Positions 6,360 through 11,573 of a stretch of DNA of 13,396 bases are shown here, one piece after another (within the stretch, counting starts at the first letter, position 1; each line of letters opens with the position of its first letter). The position numbers and the translations under genes are program-made. The stretch is from 2-01-FULL-49-22 sp964639445 (GTDB lineage Bacteria > Patescibacteriota > Saccharimonadia > Saccharimonadales > UBA10212). The stretch is taken from NCBI GenBank assembly GCA_964639445.1, contig CAZXDA010000015.1, positions 1-13,396 of the forward strand. Reading direction: 5' to 3'. The notes beneath the pieces were generated by a model. That model was not told where the DNA came from, searched no databases, and was given only the letters and a program-made list of their open reading frames with translations.

Positions 6360-6955
6360 AGGGCAAAAGCAAAGCTGCTAAGGATGCTATGATCGCCGCG
6401 AGGATTAAAGCTACTAATAAAGCACTCCGCATTGAGGAGCCCCCGGAAGAAGAGGAGGTGCCAGAGGAAGAAAAAGAGAAGAAAAAGAAATGCCGCCGCG
6501 TAGCCTTTTTTGTCGGCGGACTGGCTCTTGGGGCAGGCGGTACTATGCTTGCTTGGTGGTTGACTTCTAAATATGGCGTCAACCCGTTCGAACATCATCA
6601 CGCTGGTGCGGAAGCTATTCCTCCCCCGGGGCCTAAGCACGCACCTGGACCAGAGGTTATACCGCCTTCGGGGCCCAAACACGCGCCGGGGTCGGAGATT
6701 ATGCCAGGCCCACATGCTGGTTCAGAAAACATTGGTAATTATCATTATCCTTGGAATTGGGCGGAGCATGAGGTCGGGACAGCCCGGGCGGAGACATGGC
6801 TACACGAACTAGGCAATAAAGCTGCTCAAGCCGGACATCAGGTAGAATGGCATAGAGGCGGGCTTTTACCCAACGGCCAGCCATCTGAGTGGATTTCTGT
6901 AGATGGTAAATCTAATACTGCTGAAGTAATTAAAATCTTAAGTAGCTATAGGTAA
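6266..6955 (+). CDS. Single-pass membrane protein with acidic cytoplasmic part and Pro-rich stalk; probable C-terminal half of the preceding gene
   Basis: The unrecognised 229-aa product has, in order, an acidic and helical stretch (1-55), a Glu-run followed by a Lys/Arg cluster (60-78, KEKKKKCRR), a transmembrane helix (about 79-98, AFFVGGLALGAGG and on), a Pro/His-rich stalk with a 14-residue repeat (116-143) and a C-terminal domain (about 155-229) with several Trp and His. Positive charges before the helix predict the N-terminus inside and the C-terminus outside. The frame is open from 6245. If translated separately, GTG at 6266 has GAGGT 6 nt upstream (6255-6259), which would allow coupled initiation. 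If not, it is joined to the upstream ORF by a -1 shift or a one-base sequence error. It overlaps that ORF by 94 bp. Confidence 0.65.
   Translation: MASFEHGDVDDETEELGEPQEARWTQLANWLKGKSKAAKDAMIAARIKATNKALRIEEPPEEEEVPEEEKEKKKKCRRVAFFVGGLALGAGGTMLAWWLTSKYGVNPFEHHHAGAEAIPPPGPKHAPGPEVIPPSGPKHAPGSEIMPGPHAGSENIGNYHYPWNWAEHEVGTARAETWLHELGNKAAQAGHQVEWHRGGLLPNGQPSEWISVDGKSNTAEVIKILSSYR
6611..6694 (+). repeat. Two tandem 42-bp coding repeats (14 aa), plus a degenerate third
   Basis: The units encode EAIPPPGPKHAPGP and EVIPPSGPKHAPGS, followed by a shortened EIMPGPHAGS (6695-6724). They form a Pro/Gly/His stalk just outside the membrane helix. The copies differ mostly at third positions, so the duplication is not very recent. 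Confidence 0.85.
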
Positions 6956-6971
6956 TAGAAAAGCTTATAAT
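6943..6971 (+). promoter_or_regulatory. Promoter of the DUF5663-like gene
   Basis: A perfect TATAAT at 6966-6971 predicts a start near 6978, immediately before the AAGGAG at 6979-6984. The -35 at 17-nt spacing (TAGCTA, 6943-6948) is poor. The leader would be only ~16 nt to the ATG at 6995. Confidence 0.5.
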
Positions 6972-6994
6972 GTTGTGCAAGGAGAGGGGTGGTC

Positions 6995-7351
6995 ATGTTT
7001 CAGCTAGACGATAATTTGCTGCGAGAGCTGGGGTTGGCGGCGTTGCCGGCATCTGAGAAGAATAAGATGCTGGCGCATATTTACGAGACGCTGGAATTAC
7101 GCGTTGGTATGCGTCTGGCCGAACAGATGACAGACGCCCAGTTGGATGAGTTTGAGGGTTTTATTGATCGCAACGACGAAGCAGGCGCTCTAAAATGGCT
7201 GGAAACTAACTTTCCAGACTACAAACAAGTTGTGGCTGACGAGCTAGAAAAGTTAAAAACAGAAATCAAAGCCCAAGCGCCACAGATTGTTGAAGCTACC
7301 ATGAAAGAAGTTAGCGGCGATAACCGCGCAGAAAATCAACCCCAGACATAG
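6995..7351 (+). CDS. Small helical protein resembling the DUF5663 family
   Basis: The 118-aa acidic, all-helical protein starts MFQLDDNLLRELGLAALP. Its centre holds the pattern AHIYETLELRVGMRLAEQMT, followed by QLDEFEGFID, then a WLExNFPDY segment and a C-terminal Lys/Glu helix. From memory this matches DUF5663-type proteins frequent in Saccharibacteria; function unknown. ATG at 6995 is preferred because AAGGAG lies 10 nt upstream; the in-frame GTG at 6989 is only 4 nt from it. It has no membrane segment or catalytic motif. The last 41 bp overlap the 3' end of fmt on the opposite strand, leaving no room for a terminator between the two transcripts, so they may form an RNA duplex at their 3' ends. 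Confidence 0.75.
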   Translation: MFQLDDNLLRELGLAALPASEKNKMLAHIYETLELRVGMRLAEQMTDAQLDEFEGFIDRNDEAGALKWLETNFPDYKQVVADELEKLKTEIKAQAPQIVEATMKEVSGDNRAENQPQT

Positions 7352-8114
7352 TTAGTCCAGAAGGTGCTATTAGCTCTTGAATTTCCAGCCACCCAGGCTG
7401 GCATTGTATTACCAAGTCGCCGTTAGATTCGTTAGCGGCAACTCGGACTTTAGTAATAATAATTTCTTTGCCAAAAATTTTGGCCCGGCTTCTTGGCCAG
7501 CCGGCATAGGCGCGGACTTCGCGTTCGATTTGTTCGGCCGGTTTTTTAAAGTCAATCCAGCCGTCTGTTTTTTTGATACGCTTGGTGTACGTTGCAAGCT
7601 CATCATTTTGCGACATAGGTTTTTTAGAACCATCGAGTATTTTGGGCAATTCGGAAATCAAAAGCTTGGTACCCAAATCACTTAATTTATCAGCCAGTTG
7701 TTGTTTTGTCTCGTTGCCGGCTAACTTTATTTTGGCTTGAGCGAAAATGGGGCCGGCATCCAGCTCTGGCACCAGCTTCATCAGACTGATACCGGTTTCT
7801 TTAGCACCTTCTAAAATAGCAGCCTCTATTGGCGTCGGCCCGCGATAAAGCGGCAGAAGCGACGGGTGAATGTTAATAATGCCTTCAGGGAAAAGCTCGA
7901 GCACTTTTTGTGGAATGATGTGGCCGTAGGCGGCCAGAATGGCGGCTGGAGCTCCAGCCGCCATTCTGGCTAAATCGGTCGGAATATCATCTTCAATTCT
8001 GGCTACAATCTCATAGCCGCTGTCGAGCAAAGCGCGACTGACAGGTCTATCGGTTGTTACGCCGGTGGCCAGTTTTTCGTTACCGAAGAATACTAGTCTT
8101 TTGGAGCTGTCCAT
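7311..8114 (-). CDS. fmt: Methionyl-tRNA formyltransferase, shortened N-terminal domain
   Basis: Fmt formylates Met-tRNAi with 10-formyl-THF, making the substrate for IF-2. The NIHPSLLPLYRG motif (81-92) supplies Asn81 and His83, and LDAG supplies Asp119; the 38-residue spacing to Asp equals that of E. coli Asn106/His108/Asp144. The C-terminal OB-like domain ends GLTMSGVDFLRGYRR, as usual. The protein has 267 aa against 315 in E. coli, and the part before the active site is ~25 residues shorter. The gap falls between strand GYEIVARI and AAYGHIIPQ, exactly where a perfect 38-bp palindrome encodes residues 49-61 (ARMAAGAPAAILA). Whether this loss affects the folate or tRNA site is unknown. The ATG at 8114 overlaps the 3' end of def by 35 bp, so translation is probably coupled. 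Minus-strand order is priA-def-fmt. Confidence 0.93.
   Translation of the reverse strand: MDSSKRLVFFGNEKLATGVTTDRPVSRALLDSGYEIVARIEDDIPTDLARMAAGAPAAILAAYGHIIPQKVLELFPEGIINIHPSLLPLYRGPTPIEAAILEGAKETGISLMKLVPELDAGPIFAQAKIKLAGNETKQQLADKLSDLGTKLLISELPKILDGSKKPMSQNDELATYTKRIKKTDGWIDFKKPAEQIEREVRAYAGWPRSRAKIFGKEIIITKVRVAANESNGDLVIQCQPGWLEIQELIAPSGLTMSGVDFLRGYRR
7933..7970. repeat. Perfect 38-bp palindrome inside fmt
   Basis: GCCAGAATGGCGGCTGGAG (7933-7951) is followed directly by its exact reverse complement (7952-7970), with no spacer. It is in frame with fmt and encodes residues 49-61. As RNA it would form a hairpin of up to ~17 bp once a minimal loop is left open; as DNA it could extrude a cruciform. 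There is no U-tract, so it is not a terminator. Confidence 0.95.
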
Positions 8115-8652
8115 AAGGGATATTTTTTAATTTTCCTTCTTTAGTTAGTTTAAAGAAAGCATCTGGTTTGTCTTTAATATGGTCGACGAACATCACGCCG
8201 GCGGTATGATCAATCTCGTGCTGCAGGATGCGGGCTAAAAAACCTTCGGCCTTGACTCGGATGGGACGACCAAGTTCATCGAGCGCCCGTACGCGTACTC
8301 TGATATAACGGGGCACCTTGCCGTAAATATCTGACACACTCAGACAACCCTCATAATCTTCTTCAATTTCACCTTCGCGCTTAACAACCTCTGGATTAAT
8401 GAAGACGCTGAACGTCTTATCTTTTTTATCCTCAAAATTATTGCGAATAACAATAATTTTGAGTGGTTGATCAATCTGGATAGCAGCTAAAGCAACACCG
8501 ACTTCATGCGGGCGGGTGGCCTCCCAATCGAGTGTCGCCGCCTTCATGTCCTCAATTACTTTGCGCACTTCATCAGTAATTACACCTACGCGCTGCGATT
8601 TTTGCCTAAGGTGTTCAGCAGGCAAAGTAATAATTAAGTCCTTTTTGCTCAT
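8080..8652 (-). CDS. def: Peptide deformylase
   Basis: It removes the formyl group from nascent fMet, using a metal (usually Fe2+). All three family motifs are present: GVALAAIQ (52-59; canonical GxGLAAxQ, with Ala for the second Gly), EGCLS (101-105; Cys103 a metal ligand) and QHEIDH (144-149; His145, Glu146 and His149). The length, 190 aa, is normal. ATG at 8650-8652 has no Shine-Dalgarno sequence, and an extended -10 lies 11 nt upstream, implying a leader of only about 5 nt. It is followed by fmt with a 35-bp overlap, and preceded by priA with a 97-bp gap that contains an inverted word array. def-fmt pairing is one of the commonest bacterial gene pairs and supports both calls. Confidence 0.96.
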   Translation of the reverse strand: MSKKDLIITLPAEHLRQKSQRVGVITDEVRKVIEDMKAATLDWEATRPHEVGVALAAIQIDQPLKIIVIRNNFEDKKDKTFSVFINPEVVKREGEIEEDYEGCLSVSDIYGKVPRYIRVRVRALDELGRPIRVKAEGFLARILQHEIDHTAGVMFVDHIKDKPDAFFKLTKEGKLKNIPYGQLQKTSILR

Positions 8653-8663
8653 AACTTAGAAGT

Positions 8664-8669
8664 AGTATA
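8664..8669 (-). promoter_or_regulatory. Extended -10 promoter for def-fmt with a near-leaderless start
   Basis: On the minus strand TGC precedes TATACT (5 of 6), an extended -10. It ends 11 nt before the def ATG, so the leader would be about 5 nt. No good -35 is seen at 17 nt; a T7 run lies just upstream, after the palindromic array, and could act as the U-tract of a terminator for priA. Confidence 0.4.
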
Positions 8670-8680
8670 GCAAAAAAACA

Positions 8681-8750
8681 GGGGTATTGGGTCGTAGGGT
8701 CATAGGGTTATAGATACCTACAACCCTGCAACCCTCTCACCCTATACCCC
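8681..8750. repeat. Inverted octamer-word array (TAGGGTNN) between priA and def
   Basis: The 33-nt left arm (8681-8713) contains GGGT every 8 bp (TTGGGTCG, TAGGGTCA, TAGGGTTA). The loop is ATAC (8714-8717), and the 33-nt right arm (8718-8750) carries the complementary word (AACCCTGC, AACCCTCT, CACCCTAT). The arms pair at 25 of 33 positions, more if G-U pairs count. The mismatches fall almost wholly in the two variable positions of each unit. On the minus strand the hairpin is followed by a T7 run (8672-8678), giving the form of an intrinsic terminator for priA. Confidence 0.7.
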
Positions 8751-10699
8751 TATAGTAAGTCTATGGGGTCGAGGTCTATGGCCCAGTTAGGTGGTACAAG
8801 ATTGGCTATTTTTAATAGATGGTCGCGCTGCTTGCTTTTGACTACTAGCTGCCAATAGTAATAGCGCCCACGACGAGAGTAAAAAGCCGGCGTTGGTCCA
8901 ATAATCTCGACCGGTAATTTTTGGGCGACTAGCTTTTGGGCCAACGCGGTGGCGGCTTTTTCAGCCCCAGCCGAGCTAGCGCGGCGGCAGCTCAGTTTAA
9001 GCAGGTAACTAAAAGGAGGGAAACGAAAATCCTGTCGCTGTTTTAATACATGTTCATAGACTTTTTGATAGTCGCGTTCAGCAGCAGCTTGAACAATAAT
9101 ATTACTCGGCTCGTAAGTCTGAATTATTATTTGTCCCGGGCCGTGCCCACGGCCAACCCGCCCGGTCACCTGATAAAGTAGCTGAAAACTACGCTCTTCA
9201 GAAGTATAATCGGGTAGCGACATTGAACTTTCGGCCGCAATTACCCCCACTAACCCCAGTTTTGGTAAGTCGAGGCCCTTGGCCAGAATTTGCGTGCCAA
9301 TAAGAATATCAATTTTACCTTCCCGCAGTCGTCCGTAGAGGTCGTTAAGTCGTTCGCCGGCCACATTATCGCTGTCAAAGCGTTGCAGATGCGCCTGAGG
9401 AAACAGTTTAGTCACCGACGATAGCAGTGCTTGCGTGCCAATACTTTTATATATAATGTCGGGATTGGCGCAAACATGGCAGTTTATAGGCGGCGCAGCC
9501 TTAAAGCCACAGATGTGGCAACGAGTAAGATGGCCTTCAGCGTGATAGACCAGCGGAATATCACAATTTGGGCAGAGCAGTTGCCAGCCACACTTGTTGC
9601 ATAAAATCAGCCGCGCGGCGCCACGCCGATTCAGGTAAATCATAATCTGTTTTTTATCAGTTAGAGCTGCTTGCATAGCCTCTATTAACTGACTTGAGAT
9701 ATAGGGATCCTTACTGAAGTTACTCCGGTCTTTAATGTCGATAATAGTTGAATCCGGCTCGCCATAATATGTTTTTATGGCTGGCTGCGTCATACGAGTA
9801 ACGGCGCCATGACTCTCGGCTAGGTAATAATCAACTACCGCCGGCGTGGCCGTGCCTAAAATTACCTTAGCGCCGGTTAAAGTGCCCGCTTGAGAAGCCA
9901 CGCGCCCGGCGTGGTAACGCGGAGCCTGCTCCTGCTTATAAGCCGGTTCATGAGCTTCATCCAGAATTATCAATCCTGGGGCACGCACTGGACTAAAAAG
10001 TGCCGAACGCGGGCCGATAACTACTACTGGCTCGACTGCTTCTAGGATCGACAACCAGACCTTTTTGCGGTGAGCTGGCGTCAACTGAGAGTGCCATACG
10101 TAAACAGGGTGCCTCAGCTGAGACGAAAATACGTGAGACAGCTGGGCTGTTAGAGCAATTTCCGGCGTCAACATCAAAACTGAGCGGCCGCTTTCCAGCG
10201 TTTTTCTAGCTAGATCGAGGTAAACTCTGGTTTTGCCGGTACCAGTGTTACCATGCAGAAGAATAGTAGTTGTTTGAGATGTATCTATGTCATTAATAGC
10301 CTTTTGTTGATCATGGGTTAGCGGCTGCTCGAGGTTGAGCTCTAAAGCCACGCCAGCGGCTGATAACTGTGATTCGGATAACCTTGGCTCGCGAGTTATC
10401 GGCGCAGCCGGCGCAAATTGACGCAGTGCTTCACCAAGTGAGCAGTGGTAATAATCCTTTAGCCAATTAGCCAACGGCAGACAATGGTCGGGCAAGAGGT
10501 GAGCGCTTAAAGTAGTTTTTATTTCTTTAGTGGTGAAAGAAGGCATTTCGACTTCGCCCAGTACGAAACCGGTGGCCAGACGATTACGTAAAGGTACGGT
10601 AACCACATGTCCGGGTGCTAACCTCTCTTCGTAAGAATAGGTGAGTGGCGCATTACGCCGATAACGGTTATCGGCCACAAATACCTCATAGTAGCGCAT
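8750..10699 (-). CDS. priA: Primosomal protein N' (replication restart helicase PriA)
   Basis: PriA recognises stalled forks and reloads the replisome. The start is taken as ATG at 10699 (MRYYEVFVAD), giving 649 aa; a TTG at 10726 in the same frame would add nine non-conserved residues. The 3'-DNA-binding domain is at the N-terminus (1-~100). The Walker A motif is GNTGTGKT (150-157), the Walker B is DEAH (247-250; many PriA have DEEH), followed by YKQEQAPRYHAGRVA and GTATPAV (282-288). Eight zinc-ligand cysteines are at 367, 370, 376, 379, 394, 397, 407 and 410. Helicase lobe 2 contains GTQILAKGLDLP and QVTGRVGRGHGPG. The stop codon TAG touches the inverted array before def. The promoter appears leaderless. 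It heads the minus-strand order priA-def-fmt, which is conserved in many bacteria. Confidence 0.97.
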   Translation of the reverse strand: MRYYEVFVADNRYRRNAPLTYSYEERLAPGHVVTVPLRNRLATGFVLGEVEMPSFTTKEIKTTLSAHLLPDHCLPLANWLKDYYHCSLGEALRQFAPAAPITREPRLSESQLSAAGVALELNLEQPLTHDQQKAINDIDTSQTTTILLHGNTGTGKTRVYLDLARKTLESGRSVLMLTPEIALTAQLSHVFSSQLRHPVYVWHSQLTPAHRKKVWLSILEAVEPVVVIGPRSALFSPVRAPGLIILDEAHEPAYKQEQAPRYHAGRVASQAGTLTGAKVILGTATPAVVDYYLAESHGAVTRMTQPAIKTYYGEPDSTIIDIKDRSNFSKDPYISSQLIEAMQAALTDKKQIMIYLNRRGAARLILCNKCGWQLLCPNCDIPLVYHAEGHLTRCHICGFKAAPPINCHVCANPDIIYKSIGTQALLSSVTKLFPQAHLQRFDSDNVAGERLNDLYGRLREGKIDILIGTQILAKGLDLPKLGLVGVIAAESSMSLPDYTSEERSFQLLYQVTGRVGRGHGPGQIIIQTYEPSNIIVQAAAERDYQKVYEHVLKQRQDFRFPPFSYLLKLSCRRASSAGAEKAATALAQKLVAQKLPVEIIGPTPAFYSRRGRYYYWQLVVKSKQRDHLLKIANLVPPNWAIDLDPIDLL

Positions 10700-10705
10700 A
10701 CCTAT

Positions 10706-10733
10706 ATTGTAATGCTCAACTGTCAATGCTCAA
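10706..10733 (-). promoter_or_regulatory. Probable leaderless promoter of priA
   Basis: On the minus strand TTGAGC (10733-10728) is followed after 16 nt by TACAAT (10711-10706, 5 of 6), which ends 6 nt before the ATG at 10699. The transcript would start at the A of the start codon. There is no Shine-Dalgarno sequence. The -35 hexamer is part of the TTGAGCA/CAATGNT word array. Confidence 0.5.
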
Positions 10734-10800
10734 TGTTCAATGAATGAGCAATGGCCAATGATTCAATGTATTGTTGCATTGCTGCATTGATTCATTGAAC
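10712..10800. repeat. Intergenic heptamer-word array, CAATGNT type, inverted
   Basis: CAATGCT, CAATGTT, CAATGAATG, CAATGGC, CAATGATT and CAATG follow each other, then the complement GCATTGCT, GCATTGATT, CATTG. The outer arms GTTCAATGAAT (10735-10745) and ATTCATTGAAC (10790-10800) are perfect 11-bp complements. The array fills most of the 204-bp gap between the divergent priA and winged-helix genes. Apart from the two promoters and the small palindromes beside the regulator, I see nothing else in the gap. Confidence 0.65.
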
Positions 10801-10807
10801 GAAATTG

Positions 10808-10864
10808 CTTAACAAGTTAAGTAATTTGTGATTCTTGCAAAAATAAGCAAGGATGATTTATACT
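10808..10864 (+). promoter_or_regulatory. Promoter of the winged-helix gene with two overlapping inverted repeats (candidate operators)
   Basis: TTGCAA (10835-10840, 4 of 6) and TATACT (10859-10864, 5 of 6) are 18 nt apart and predict a start near 10871. CTTAAC-AA-GTTAAG (10808-10821) lies upstream. CTTGC-8 nt-GCAAG (10834-10851) overlaps the -35. Both suit a dimeric regulator, possibly the product of this gene, but that is inference. Confidence 0.4.
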
Positions 10865-10903
10865 AAACCTAGACGTTGTTTGAATAACAATAGAGGTGTA
10901 GGT

Positions 10904-11206
10904 ATGCTTGATACTTTTATCACGTCCAGAGTCAGGCGCAAAATTATTGTGGTCTATGCTAAGTATCCGGATTTTAAAACCCATGTCCGAGGATTAGCCA
11001 AGCTTATTAAAGAAGATGCCGGCAATATTCAGCGTGAGCTGAAGCGGCTGGAGAAAATTGGTTTTTTAATTAGTGAACGCCAGAGCAATACCAAGGTTTA
11101 CTACACCAACAAACACTTCCCGATATTTAAAGAACTGCAATCGATTGTTCTAAAGTCGCAGCGAGCAGCTAATCAAAGGCGAGCGCAAGGCCTAAGGCCA
11201 CAGTAG
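10904..11206 (+). CDS. Winged helix-turn-helix DNA-binding protein
   Basis: The 100-aa product begins MLDTFITSRVRRKIIVVYAK. It has a helix-turn-helix region (about 30-55: RGLAKLIKEDAGNIQRELKR) and a beta wing (LEKIGFLISERQSNTKVYYTN), followed by a basic C-terminal tail (QRAANQRRAQGLRPQ). This is the ArsR/MarR-like single-domain fold; no metal or ligand site is recognisable. The start at 10904 has GAGGT 6 nt upstream. The in-frame ATG at 10853 lies upstream of the predicted transcription start and its extra residues look non-coding. The gene stands alone, divergent from priA and upstream of rpsU. Inverted repeats at its own promoter suggest autoregulation. Confidence 0.8.
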   Translation: MLDTFITSRVRRKIIVVYAKYPDFKTHVRGLAKLIKEDAGNIQRELKRLEKIGFLISERQSNTKVYYTNKHFPIFKELQSIVLKSQRAANQRRAQGLRPQ

Positions 11207-11228
11207 GGTTACTGTAACCCTATAACCC
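11205..11228. repeat. Short inverted AGGGTTAC word cluster between the regulator and rpsU
   Basis: AGGGTTAC (11205-11212), one T, GTAACCCT (11214-11221), then ATAACCCT. It uses the same AGGGT/ACCCT word as the array at 8681-8750. It overlaps the TAG stop of the winged-helix gene and lies directly before the rpsU promoter. Confidence 0.5.
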
Positions 11229-11262
11229 TTGCCGTTTTTTATCTGTTCAGATAAAATACGGC
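11229..11262 (+). promoter_or_regulatory. rpsU promoter embedded in a 14-bp-arm inverted repeat
   Basis: TTGCCG (11229-11234, 4 of 6) and TAAAAT (11252-11257, 5 of 6) are 17 nt apart. The -10 ends 7 nt before the ATG at 11265, so the mRNA would be leaderless. GCCGTTTTTTATCT (11231-11244), loop GTTC, and AGATAAAATACGGC (11249-11262) pair at 13 of 14 positions and cover nearly the whole promoter. This looks like a repressor site or, on readthrough RNA, a hairpin ending 2 nt before the start codon. Confidence 0.55.
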
Positions 11263-11264
11263 CT

Positions 11265-11477
11265 ATGATTACGGTGACGAAAAAAGATGCAGGTGAGTCT
11301 GTTGAGAATTTGCTTAGGCGCTTTAACCGCAAAGTGCAGCAATCGGGCGTTCTAGTAGAGGCCAAAGATACTCAGTATTTTGAAAAGCCGCCTACCAAGC
11401 GAGCGCGTCGTACTATGGCAATTGCCAGAAACGAGCGCCGAGCTGCTAAAATCAAAAGATTAAAACTCGGTAAATAG
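11265..11477 (+). CDS. rpsU: 30S ribosomal protein S21
   Basis: The 70-aa basic protein begins MITVTKKDAGESVENLLRRF and continues KRKVQ-type helix, then YFEKPPTKRARRTMAIARNE and a basic end, all typical of S21. S21 sits beside the anti-Shine-Dalgarno end of 16S rRNA on the 30S platform and takes part in initiation. The ATG at 11265 is preferred over one at 11229, which would add 12 residues foreign to the family and lie inside the promoter. There is no Shine-Dalgarno sequence, and the mRNA is probably leaderless. A GatB/YqeY gene follows, an association also known from Bacillus (rpsU-yqeY), with two hairpins in the gap. Confidence 0.93.
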   Translation: MITVTKKDAGESVENLLRRFNRKVQQSGVLVEAKDTQYFEKPPTKRARRTMAIARNERRAAKIKRLKLGK

Positions 11478-11479
11478 AT

Positions 11480-11506
11480 ATGAGAAACCCCTTCGCGGTT
11501 TCTCAT
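11480..11506. other. 10-bp hairpin after rpsU
   Basis: ATGAGAAACC (11480-11489) and GGTTTCTCAT (11497-11506) are perfect complements around a CCTTCGC loop, starting 2 bp after the rpsU stop. No U-tract follows, so it is more likely an RNA-stability or processing structure, or a Rho-independent terminator lacking its tail. Confidence 0.7.
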
Positions 11507-11510
11507 CGCG

Positions 11511-11537
11511 CCGGCAAAATGGGATACATTTTGTCGG
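11511..11537. other. Second hairpin in the rpsU-yqeY gap
   Basis: CCGGCAAAATG (11511-11521), loop GGATA, CATTTTGTCGG (11527-11537): an 11-bp stem with one G-U pair, 4 nt after the first hairpin. It is followed by GGAGG (11549-11553), which lies ~20 nt from the yqeY start, farther than is usual for a Shine-Dalgarno sequence. Confidence 0.65.
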
Positions 11538-11573
11538 GCTGCTCTTCCGGAGGAAAGAAAAATAAACGATAAT

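Noticed and set aside
10853..10903. Upstream ATG start for the winged-helix protein
   Set aside because: It lies before the predicted transcription start, has no family-like residues, and the ATG at 10904 has a well-placed GAGGT.
11480..11506. Intrinsic terminator after rpsU
   Set aside because: The stem is perfect, but the bases after it are CGCGCC with no U-tract, and the next gene follows at once.
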